64,000 nucleotides of DNA from Amoebophrya sp. A120. Lineage: Eukaryota; Sar; Dinophyceae; Syndiniales; Amoebophryaceae. Below, piece by piece: positions 45,268 through 56,312 of the stretch (position 1 is the first letter of the stretch; the number at the start of each line of letters is the position of its first letter). The stretch lies in the NCBI GenBank assembly GCA_905178155.1, contig CAJINV010000017.1, forward strand, positions 175,639 to 239,638, read 5' to 3'. Made by a program: the position numbers and the translations under genes. Below the pieces are notes generated by a model. The model was not told the origin of the DNA. It saw nothing but the letters and a program-made list of their open reading frames with translations, and ran no database searches.

Positions 45268-48200
45268 ATGTCCCACAGGAGCACCCAGGAGACATACATT
45301 TTTGTCCGTGATAAGAGAGTCGCGCACGCTTTTGGGAGCGTGTTTCCGTTTCGGGACGCCACCAACAATTTTTTCGTGGAGGAGACGGACCTGCGTCGCA
45401 CGAAGGAGGAAGTGTCGAAGCAGCTTATGCATGGCAAATATGTCTCGGTCTGAAAGAATGCACTTTTTCCACCTGCAAGAACAAATAGCTGCAGCTATGG
45501 TTTATGGATAATTTTTGTACGAGTTACAATGCAATGCTCCAGACCCACACGACCTATTTGCAATGCATACGGCTTGAAGGCGAGAAAACGAAATCTTCGG
45601 AAGAACCCCCGCAAAAATTGCTGCCGATGAGCGGGGCTATCAGTAAACGAGCGCCCCCCGGCGTGGTAGAGATATCCTGAATAAAAAAGTCCGGATCATC
45701 TTCCCCGACTTGTCATGCGAATTTACATGCTCACGCGACTCAGCCAGGATGTTTGTCACGCGCCTCTCACTGTCAAGCATGCACCTCTTCGACATGAGAG
45801 CTAATTCATCTTGTTACTGTTCCTGTTTGAAAATCTGTCAAGTGTTGACCAGGAGCAAAAGAGAATGGGTCTGTAAAAAAAAATGCAATCGGACGAGCCA
45901 GGCACGTCTGCATTGCACCGCCAGGCGTGTCATGCATGAGATTCAGAAGTTCCTCTGGGTGCGTCTTGCGGATGAGTGCGTTTTTTTTACTCAGGATAGA
46001 ACAACTACAACGAAAAGCTTCAGTTTCTCGAAAAAGAGCCTCTCGCCAACAATCTTCGGGAGTTATCGAACTACACACCTCGTCCCCCTGCCCTGATTTG
46101 TCGCGCAAGGTACCAAATCCACTCTTTGTCTTTTAGCACTGCTCGCATGAAGTTGAAGTGGTGCAGGCGGGCATGCATGAGAAATTCCAACTAGTGCTGC
46201 CCTAAACGGTACTACAACATTCTACCAAGTGTGGACTTTCCATATGGAACTAGCAGTGTTGCTGTGAATGCCATGCATGTGAGCGGGGAGATGAACTTGT
46301 GCACTCTCATATTTTTTTCTCGACGTGCAGAAAAACGAAACACTGGGATTTCTGGACGAGAGCAACGACCCACGGCTGCCGTATGTGACCCCTCCTGCTA
46401 CGCTGTACGTGACAACTCCTCCTCCCTTCGCGATGCTGCAGCAAATGCAAAGAACGACGACTGGCTTGGCACTCCGAGCGGACCAAGATATGTGGGCGCT
46501 GCATGGGAATGCTTCAAAATGAGAGAGCTCTGGCAGCACACGGGGGCGCAAGCCTTGTGCTGGCAGTTCAGTTGTAAAACGAAAACTATCTTGGAGGGTT
46601 GGCATGCTTGTGAATCGGAACCTGTCCCTCGATGCCATCAACTGAGGAAACAGGATGTAAGTGTATATTTCAAGGGATAACCCGCTGCAATTTACACATA
46701 TATCATGTTGCTCTTAGTATATTGGGTACAGCGTGACTCTCTCATTTTGATCATTCTCAATTGACGCCCTCATAGATGGTACGATACTTCGATTGATGAA
46801 ATAAATTTTTCTGCGTCATAAGCATGAACTGTTACTCTGGTGTGCTGTCTGCCGCCTGAATGTTTTTGTTTGCGTCGATACGCGGATTTGATTCCTATTC
46901 CAAATCTCCTCTTTCTGTGCGTGCCCATCTTCTCGGTTTACAAGTATCTATTTCCATTCCGGTCAAGAAGGACAATATACGTGGGGAAGTCTCAATTTGT
47001 TCCGACGGCCCCGTGAAGATTTTCCCCAGCCTTGCATCCATCGCAACTATGTTTCTGTTTCTTTGTATATTAAAATTTTCCGATTTTTCAAGCGCATGGC
47101 TTTTGGTGATCCGTCCCTCAGCCTTGTTTGCGTGCCTTCCCCGCCCGCCTGCCTTCCCCGCCCGCCTGCCTTCCCCGACCGCCTGCCTTCCCCGCCCGCC
47201 TACCGGACCGCACCGCTCGTTGCCGCGGCCGCGCAAAAAGGAGCTGCAGAACGAGACCAGGAAAAATAACGAGCGGACCCTCTTGCTGCGAGTTTAGTCG
47301 AGAACCTGCAGCACGCAAAGGTGAAGCTCCACCTCCTGTGACAGACTCCTGCTCACGCGAATCAGGGGCATGTAGCATGAGCATGATCGAATGTCGAGTT
47401 CCGTCTTCATGTTGTGCGTTCCCGTTTATCTTTGTCGCTCCTTGGCATTTATCAGAGTCAACAAAGATAGGAAACGCCGGAAATCCCGCACTTTCCATCT
47501 CCTGGTCCTGCCGAAAATTACTAATTACCTACTAAGAACGATCCGCTTAACGAATTAAGGATGAGTCGTGGTTCTTTTCGTTTTTTGTTCTTTGACCCTC
47601 GGTTTGATGTTTTTTGTCTCTCTTTTTCCGCCCTGATGCCTGGTCACATGAGGAGGTGCATCGTAGCTTTCATCTTGTTAAACCAACTATGGAAAATTGC
47701 TTGATGTAGAACAATGTGCAGAGTATCGCCCTCGAAAACAGAGGACACACATAGCGCCCAACCTATTATATGGCATGCATGACCCTTTCTTCAGTTTTGA
47801 ACATGTATGGCTCACAGGATCGACGGGCGCAGGAGCTCCGCCACCTCCTTGGCGAGATTTTTCTACAAGTACAGCACAGGAATGGACATGGAGGGCTCGA
47901 ACCGGCGTTCGACAGGCTTGCACGGAGACTAATAGCGAAGTCGTTCAACAAGGAGCTTTTCCGGTGTCAGCAGCACAACTGAACAACTTGGAAACTCCAA
48001 CGGAATGTAAAAACCCGAACAAGCAAACTGTGATTCACGAATCGATACCCATCTGTCTCGAGTACTACTTCGGAGACGCGGGTCTACGAATGAAAAAAAG
48101 GGACAATGTTGGGCTTTGCTACTACACAACTCAGCAATATCAGAGGTTCGGACATAAAGCATGGCAGACAAAAGGAAAAGTGGGCCAGCATCAGCCCAGC

Positions 48201-51200
48201 GACGCCACAGGGGAAACAGGAGTAATCGCGGTTGGAGACGCGGAGCAAGAAAGGATGCGACAAATTGCCAATCGAGCCCTTTATACTAGATCGAGTATCG
48301 CGTCGGGCTGGTTCTACGAAGATGTCGAGCCATTCGAGTTCTGCGTCGCCGCATATGCATGTCGCCCCAAAGACCTAGTTCTAGGCGACATAACCTTTGT
48401 CGAATACAGCACAGGAAGAAAACATGCAACAAACGCGTGCGCGCCGATTATCTGGTGGGGAAAGACTTCACCAGCGGAGCCTTACATTATGGGAGATTTA
48501 TCAGACTTCACGCGGTGGAAACAGGCAAATGACCCTAGGTCGAAAAAAGAAATCCCAAATGGCGCCGGCCAGACAGCAACAATAACCATGAAGACATTCG
48601 AACAATCAGCAAGCTGTGGTTGGGAAAAAGCGGAGAACAAGGCGCCCAGCGGATCTTACAGCGGGCCAGTTGAACCCCGGTTAGCATTATCTTGAATAAC
48701 AACTTTTCCTTCCCAGCCTCCATCATGTGATGTTTCATTGCGCGCGCACGCCTCTTAGTTTTATTGCGGCGTGGTCCAAACGAAAACGATTACTCCAGTC
48801 GTGTTTTCAACGAGAAACTACGCAGTGCACATAACAAAAAATGAATAATCATGAGCAAATTTTTCATGTGGAATAAAAGATAAACATCGGTGTCCGTGGT
48901 CTTCGACGAAGGACACTATTTTTTGTTTGCAAGGTGTGCGCCGGATTAAAAAATAAGAATATGAGTCTGCCATGAACCGATGGCGAAAGCGACACACTGC
49001 ATGTCCATGGTGCGCTAGGGCTTGCTGCAAAGGTTGTTTTCTTTCGCATGCGCATGGGCGTTGTTTTGGAGTCCGAGAAATCAAGAAAACCTGCTGTCGA
49101 CGTACCAGCTTGGGATGTATCCAGTCTTCAGCCACGGCATAGTCGGAAGAGAAATATGCATCAGGCAAGCAACTAAGAGTTAGAGTATGAAGAGAAGGAC
49201 TGCAACTATGGGTTGGACTAGGAGCACATTAAAAGGCTCCAGCATCATGAAACATCTGCGCAGGGAAGAAACCTACTATCTTCGCGATTATTTGTCGCGA
49301 GTTTTTAGTTTTACATAGTATGTACTATGCCGCGGCGGAAGCAAGCAGTCGCCCGGCGCCGGGCCCGATAGGTTTCTATTTTCCACGACCGTGGCGGGAC
49401 TACCTTGCATAGCATGACTCTCGGAAATCTGCATAACCCGACGTGGCAGGGCACGACCTATTGCCCGAACGCTGTGTCCTTGCTTGCGCCGGATTTCGAT
49501 GACCCCTTTGCTGAGGTGCAAATGCGGACGATGGCGTATCGGGCTGGGAAGGTTTTTTATGCAATGGCTACCCGCGTTGATGAGAATGGAAATTTGCGAT
49601 CGTCTCCGCCGGATATCAGCAACCACGATGAAAGCTCCGTCACAAAAAATTGCAAAGCGAGACCGGGTCTAACATACCAGTGGGCCCTGGTCATGCCCAT
49701 CGGCGGACAAACACAAGTCAGCAAAGGCGATCTGAGAGTAAAGAACAATTTGGCGGGCACGTTTGTGATCCAGGAACTGCTTCGGCATGATTTTGAATAC
49801 ACAGGCACGCACAGTGTTGCAATGGCTGAGCTATTCCCGAAGAACTTTGTCGCGTATTTGCCGTTCACCAGTCCCGGAGAGGCAGAAGATCACAGTCAGC
49901 AGCCAGATGGAAAGAAACAACCACACTACGTTCGGCTGCCGCCCAGATCCCGAGCGCATGAGTTTTGGGAAGCTTTCAACGAACGAACTGAAACCTATTT
50001 GGAGTATCATGCATTCCAGAGGAAAGATTCGGGCCTCGTCGTGTATGTGTGGGGCGGACCGGTAGGGAGACAGCACTGGGACCGGGTATTAAGCAAGTAC
50101 GACGGTGATGGTGCAAGTTTTCAGGTCCTGAGAGAAGCAGTTGGCGAAGGCGGACGTGTGCATCTGGCTGGACGGGCCATAGAAAACATCGAGCAACACA
50201 GAAGCCTCGACCTTTTGTCGACCAATGCGCAAGAAGCTACTCTTGAAATGATGTTGGCGCAGCAGGGGCTGCAGAAGGTACTAAAATACCAGGGGCAGAC
50301 TGTTGAGCAGACCCGTCTCCAACTCAGCGGTGTGACTTTGACGATGGTACCCAACCAAGCGACCCGCAGCTTTATTACGCAGCAGCACCAACAAAATTGC
50401 TACGAGGAGCGCGGTGATTCTCATCAAACAGATACAAAGGAGAATGTGCGACAAGGTGTTTTCGCCACATGCGGAAGGATGTTGGGGGTGGCGCGCAAGA
50501 TCTTTATCGCACCGACCGGCAATCCGCAACAGAAAATCGCCACACTTTTCCACACCACTCGCGAGAACGTCGAACAGTCGTACAAGAGTATTATTGACAT
50601 TATGCAGTTTGGAAATCGTGGCGACGGTGAGGTGGAGTTTGTAAGCCCATTGAGCGGCAAAAACGCCAAAAACATCCCGGGCAGCGACGCGGATGTGAAA
50701 AAAGTATTGGAAGGAATGCGCAAAACGTTAGACTGGCAGATGCTTGGCTGGCTCGGTTTGAGGCTGTCACAAGCAGATAGCCTCGACCTGCGAGAGGAGG
50801 TAGTTGAGTACAAATTTACGGGCACTGCAAATAGTTTTGACGCGCTCCATTACGAGCGCAATATTGAAAAAGCCCACGAAAAAAGCCCGCAGACGAACAG
50901 GATCAATCGCAACAAATATTTGGAGAAGCAGAAACAGGCGGAGGTCACGCGTGGTGTCGTCCCCTTCGATGCTCGGTGGTTCACGACGAGGGACACCATA
51001 TCAAATGAAACCGCCCGGACTTGTCATTGTCTTTCCCATTCTTATCTCCCGTGCGCGCACTCCCAACGAGGATGAGCTCACACTGAGTATATGCTAGAGC
51101 TCACTCTCACAGGCGAATGCATGAATGGCGCACAAGGTAGGTCGGCGCTTGAAACTATTTCTGAAACCACGAGCAGCCCCCTCATTTCGCGCAATGGCTT

Positions 51201-52519
51201 GATGTTGACTACGAACATGAAGCGCGAACGCCCACTCGTATTGCTTTGGATGTTGAGGTCTTGGCCTCTCGCGGCCACGGGTCGAGTTCTCGATCGAGCG
51301 TAATCGTGGGCTCTGTGGGTGGCTTTTCGCTTTTTTCTTACTGTCACGACTCCCTGTATCCTCGCTTATCGGTTTTGTGGCGACGTCCCTAACGAGTCCA
51401 CTCTTGAAAAGTTCAACTTTTTTAAGCCTCCCTACATCCTCGTCGCCATGAGTGAAGTTGCAGTTGTTGGCGCCGCTGCCGGCCCGCCGTTGCTTTTCCA
51501 TTTATTTTTTTCAGTTGCTACTACGTGTCTGATAGCGTTCTGAATTCTGTAAAAATAGAGCCTGCTAGAAGATAGTCACTTCTTCAGCTACTTATTTTGC
51601 TGTCGATAGACAGTACTGGGCCCACTGTGAATGTCTGTGTGTTGTATTGTACGCAGATACCCGAGAGCCCTCGACCCCCATGCAAGAAGCCGATTTTTTT
51701 CTTTCCCGGCCTCTCCTCGGTTTCGGTCTTTCAGACTTACGGCTCGTGGGCTTTTGGTAAGAAACCCCGTAATATCTTCGAACAAATAAGCAGTCAGCGG
51801 AAAAAAATAGGAGCGTGGGCCGGCAGCAGGCGTGGCGCCACGTGATGTAATATTTTGACATCACGGAGCGCCGCTGCGCGACAACTGCATGCAGCAATCG
51901 CTGAACTACGTAGTAATAATAATGAAATGCGAGAAGGAGAAAGAGAAGACAAAAAACTTCAAGTGAATAGTTTGCCCGGCGCCTCAAGCAGCTGACACGG
52001 TTCATGTCGAAGGAACAGAACCACGAAGAAGAGCTCTCTATTGACCCTGATGATGACGTTGTCGCTGTCGAGATGACGCCGGATCAACACAATGCGAAGA
52101 CCAAAGAAGAAGAACAGTCCATCAAAGAGAATGCACTTAAGCTGATTCAGAAGTGCCCCGGTGGGTTTACCACGGACAAGCCAAGCCCAGACGCACATTC
52201 CCTTGAAGACCTGACACCGGATCAGAAGAAGAATGTGCGGTGGGCCATACATCAAACACGGACGCTGAAGAACTTCCTGCTAGAAGGAAATCGTGAGGCG
52301 CCAGTGTATTGCTTGCCGACACCGCCGCAGGGTGCTGCCCCGCTTCGGCAGTTCCTTGTTCTAGCGCACGACACTGGGATGCAGAAGGAGTTCGATTACA
52401 CTTTTCTGCAGTCGCGCCCACGCGACGGGGCAGACCCACCGAAGGTTGCAAATTTTCAAAGGTTATCCGAATTGGGAATGCTTTTCGCTTTACTCCGAGC
52501 ACCTCTCGGCGATAGATAG
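45268..52519 (+). CDS. U2: multi-exon gene of an unrecognised family, paralogue of U1
   Basis: The likely start is the ATG at 45268 (MSHRSTQETYIFVRDKR). Blocks: 45268-45425; 45575-45672 (EGEKTKSSEEPPQKLL); 46001-46063 (NYNEKLQFLEKEPLANNLRE); about 46314-46656 (NETLGFLDESNDPRLPYVTPP), with a canonical donor GAT|GTAAGT at 46657; about 47690-48694 (ICLEYYFGDAGLRMKKRD, KHATNACAPIIWWG); about 49370-51000 (VMPIGGQT, FIAPTGNPQQKIATLFHTTR, LDWQMLGWLGLRLSQADSL); about 51971-52519 (LIQKCPGGFTTD). Order and sequence match U1. Predicted soluble, mixed alpha/beta; no known motif. The 46314-46656 block changes frame near 46450 without an obvious intron. The final exon opens after an AG at 51970 and ends at TAG 52517-52519, but further exons (see 53459) are possible. 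Whether all blocks form one transcript is inference from collinearity with U1. Confidence 0.55.
45426..45574 (+). mobile_element. Introner-type intron, family B, shortest seen (149 nt)
   Basis: Repeat GCT (imperfect CAGCT/CGGCT) ends at 45425 and 45574. TIRs TATGCATGGCAAATATGTCT and the complement of TATGCATTGCAAATAGGTCG. Length 2 mod 3. The join EVSKQL|EGEKTKSSEE is in frame. Confidence 0.8.
45673..46000 (+). mobile_element. Introner-type intron, family E (328 nt)
   Basis: Inverted ends TATCCTGAATAAAAAAG and the complement of TATCCTGAGTAAAAAAAAC, the same ends as the U1 intron at 33663. The flanking direct repeat is short (GA). Length 1 mod 3. The join GVVE|NNYNEKLQFLEKEP is in frame. Confidence 0.75.
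46064..46313 (+). mobile_element. Introner-type intron, family A, right end uncertain by a few bases
   Basis: Left end TATCGAACTACACACCTCGT and right end the complement of TATGAGAGTGCACAAGTTCA. A T-run at the right edge hides the exact repeat; about 250 nt keeps the frame NLRE..FLDVQKNETLGF. Confidence 0.65.
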
Positions 52520-52699
52520 GACTCGTAGGCATGCTTACCCGTTGGATTGCTGTCATAGCAGACGTCTAAAATCTCAGAAAAAAGAAAGCAACCACCATGA
52601 AAGTTTTCATGTAGGAATGAGCAGGCCTCGCCCCGGCAATTGCATTCGGACCAATGCAAATCGCAGTCGCACCTTCACTTTTTTTTTTTTCAGTGTGCA

Positions 52700-52825
52700 C
52701 GGCGGTAAGATTCAGATTCAGATTCATGGAGCGGCAAGATTCATGTGCGTGGCGGTAAGATTCAGATTCATGGAGCGGTAAGATTCAGATTCAGATTTCA
52801 GTGTGCATGGCGGTAAGACTGACTA
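52700..52825. repeat. Short degenerate tandem repeat
   Basis: Units of GCGGTAAGATTCAGATTC with GTGCATG or CATGGA spacers recur five times. Downstream of the last U2 exon; no coding role seen. Confidence 0.75.
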
Positions 52826-53458
52826 ATATCAAGAATCGAAAAGGAATAGCGCGAAAGCCCGTACAAATTGCGCAGGCTTTATTCCTATATGCAGTTTGCT
52901 TATTCAGGCGCGCGGAATGAAGAAACCGACAGACCAGCACAGCAAGAATTGACAGCATAGAATAGTCGCGCAGCGACCTTCGCGGCGCTCAGAAGCTAAA
53001 GCAGTTTGTTACCTGCTCGGTAGCGCCACTGCCTGAGCGGCTGGGGCCGAGCCGCATGTGGCGTTAGCTTGCGGACGTCGGCGGGCAGGATTTCTCTTCT
53101 TGTTTTATTGTTAGACTCGCTTGTTAAGTAAGCAAAGCAATTCCCTTCCATATCGGACCGTCAACCCGCTGGAGCGTCCCCCCTCGCAGATGGGATATGG
53201 TCTGTGAAGTGTGGCAGCTTTTGGTCGTTGCGCCGGGTCTTTTCGTACTTCGTGGCACAAATCACGGAAAGGCCTCCATGTATGTATCTCATCGCGTCGC
53301 TTCCGTTTGGTAAAGCAAAGTCCTGTGACTTTCTCTTGTATTTTGGCGCCGCGCTTGCAGGGACTGGGCGGCACCTGCACTCGCATGAGAATACTAGGCA
53401 CCTAAGTTATAGATAGAAGAACGAATAGCGCAGCGAATTGTAAGAATGAGCTATAACT
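52826..53458. other. Non-coding stretch, nothing supported
   Basis: Moderately GC-rich with several small inverted repeats (for example around 52965-53060), but I cannot match any known structural RNA. It may be intron or 3' UTR of U2. Confidence 0.4.
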
Positions 53459-53706
53459 GACCCCGAGGCCTTTCCAATACTAGAAAAGAAACCAAGGTAA
53501 GCAGTGGGTGCTTAGATCTCAAACTGCCACACAGCGGACGCTATAAGACGCTCCACGACGAAGACGACGACGAAGAAGACGACGACGAAGACGCCCTCGC
53601 GGAGTCTGGAGGGGTGCGCCCTGGCGCTGGGTCAGGTGCGCCATCAACCAAAACCACAAAAACCAAGAAGAAAAAAAAAGACGAGAACAGTGCCTGCTGT
53701 AGTTGA
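53459..53706 (+). CDS. Orphan C-terminal exon with an acidic run followed by a lysine-rich run
   Basis: The frame opens after a TGA at 53456-53458 and ends at TGA 53704-53706. The peptide includes KLPHSGRYKTLHDEDDDEED, an Asp/Glu run, then GAPSTKTTKTKKKKKDENSA. There is no ATG, so it would be a last exon, possibly of U2 (about 0.9 kb upstream). An AAG|GTAAGC string at about 53494 could alternatively be a donor. Bias towards GAC/GAA and AAG codons supports coding. Confidence 0.4.
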
Positions 53707-56312
53707 TAACGGCTGCGAGGCTTCTATCGATCATTTACAGTTTATTCGCTCCTGTCATTACCTAGAGGCCATATTAATTAAGACGCTTCTCCTGCTTTTC
53801 AGGAGTAGAGGGATGACCGCTATCGCATATTATATTCTTCACTCATTGTCATTTCAAGTCAGCTACCGGCGGTGTGGTCCCAAAGAGTATCTCGCACCAC
53901 CTGAATCGCAAGCAGCTGAAGTAGACGAATCTTCGTCAATTTTGAGATAAGTTTAAGTAACAAGTTGCATAGTCATTTTTTTCAGTCGGAGAGAAGACTA
54001 AGAAAAGCAAGAGCGGGCGTGACTAGGATTTGCACCATTTGCACGAAGTGTAAGTAGAGCGAGAGACCAGCCCGTGCTCTGCTTTCTTATTCTCTCTCTT
54101 CTTTGACCGGCTGGCGTTTTCCGATGCATTTCCATGATTTTTGTGTTTATGTCGAGTTTATTTGTCCTACAGTCACGAAGGAGCTCAACACTCGCAGATA
54201 TAATTGCAGATCGAAATCAGAAAGAGCTTAATGTGTTGCCACAACAAGTTCCGCGACTATTGAAAAGCCCACGCATGGTTTTGATTTGAACTATTTGCTT
54301 TTCTTGACTTCGAAGTAAGAGTAACGCTCAGGACTCCAACGAATTTTCATCCTTTTTCAACTTTTTTCACAGTTTGACTTTGACAAAGTGTTTATCAATC
54401 CGAAAGCATGACAATATTGCATTTTTTTATCATTCACCCAATTAGTTAAAGTAGTCTCAGATCTTCCTTTATTTTAACAGTTCATAAATAACGAGGTGGC
54501 CCCTTTTCAAGACTTTCGTATGTTTCTGCTTTAACATCTCCCAAGAAGAATTTTCGAAATTATCGGCATCTTAACTCGAAGTAAATGTAAGAAAAAGCCA
54601 AACCCAAAGAGTCGTATAACAACTAGCTCTGCAGGTTCATCCACATATTTTTTTTACAACCGTTCCTCCAGACTATAGCATCGCATTCGTCTATTTCTAC
54701 CGACCTCATTTATCATTTTCGAAAGAAAAGACACGGCATTCGTATCTTCAAATTGAAATTTGTTAAAGTACATTAACTATTTGGATAAGAAACCGAACGA
54801 CGATCTTTTTTGTTTCACACCTTCCTAGTACAGCTCTGCCGTGGCAGTGTTGTGCGCATTAATATGTTTCACATATTCTTTTTGTTTCACCGACCAACAA
54901 TCTAACAAGCCAGTTTGTACTGCTGTCTCGCATCCATTGTTCACATCGAGGTCTAAGGTCATACATAGCAATGTCAATGTGTTCGACACCAGTCCTGACG
55001 TCAACTTGGTTCTCTTATTGTCCTCGGTTCTTGCTCTTATTGGCTGAGTAGAAAACGTCCCGTCCCGTCACTTGATACCTCCAAGTCCCACAAAAAAACT
55101 CCGCCTGTATTGAGCTGCATTGGTTGCCGCGCTTCAAGATGAAGGAACTCATTGCGTGGCAGGCTCTGGTTGTATGAGCACGAACGGATCTGGTGAACTC
55201 GTGTGACCACATCACGTAGTGATTTCGAAAGCAAGTTCCGCTTGTACAGCTCGCAGCTAGGCTACGAATGTAATGTGGAGAAGCCTCCGAGAGGTGTCGC
55301 TGTCACCTGCGGGGGAAAAACATAGAAGCATGATGATAATAAGTATATTTAAGATCAACATCAGCAAAGCAGAAGTCCAGTGAAAGAGGTCCATAATCAG
55401 TCGTGGTCGGTTTTTCGTCGTGTCGTTGCAGAAGCAAAATCGCCGGGATGAATAGCAAGCAAGAGCGAACAGAAGCAGAAATACACAAGAAGCAGACTCA
55501 GGTATGGGAAAAAAACATTGATGCGGGAACTTTTGATTTTGTTGCACCGTGGTATTTCCTTCATATTGAGCAGCTCGCTGGATTTACCAGGACCCCTCTA
55601 CTTTTTCTGCAAAACAAGAACGCCCTGCTTCTGCCCGATGATCGAACTCCAATTCGAGCTCGCACCCATTAGAACAGAGATTTTATTGTGAATATTATTC
55701 GTATTTAAAAAAGTCGGAATCGCCCTCGTCGAAGATCAGCTGCAGGTCAGGTTTTAGGTTTACAACTTGCTGTTCGTAAAAATGCAATAGCTCGGTCGTC
55801 CACGAGCATTGCGTGTCACAACTATTTGTCCGCGTTGGAACAACGACGTAGGGCCACGGGACGTCGACAATGTCAGTGGGTCGTGAAAATCAAAGTAGAT
55901 GTAGATTTTCGTATTAATATAAAGAGGACGTACTTGTTACTCCACTACTTCGAAAAGTTCCTGCGTTACTTCTACATTGTCTTTACAAGAACTGAAACAG
56001 ATATCGGTTTTGTCGTGCCGGTCTTCCACATGTAACTATTACTCTTACGCGCGAGTACGAGATGCGCAGCTACCTATGAAATCGCAAAATAAGAACAAGA
56101 AGCACCATGAATCTACTATGACCGTCGCCCTGATAGAAGATGAAAAAAAGTTCACGGCACTTTTTTTTACTAGAACGTCGAAGTTGCCTACTCATTTCTT
56201 TGAAATTTCTTCTCTCCCCTTCTTTGCAAGGAAGTCGATGTCTCGCCTTCACGTTCGCTAGCCCTAGCGCAGTTTCTCATATTGATTCGGAGAACCGGCC
56301 GTCCGCCCCATC
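53707..56312. other. Intergenic region, nothing supported
   Basis: 2.6 kb of AT-rich DNA with short unbiased frames. No tRNA-like cloverleaf, snRNA or repeat array recognised. Confidence 0.5.

Noticed and set aside
52921-53110. Structural RNA gene
   Set aside because: Some inverted repeats but no match to tRNA, 5S or snRNA signatures that I can recognise.
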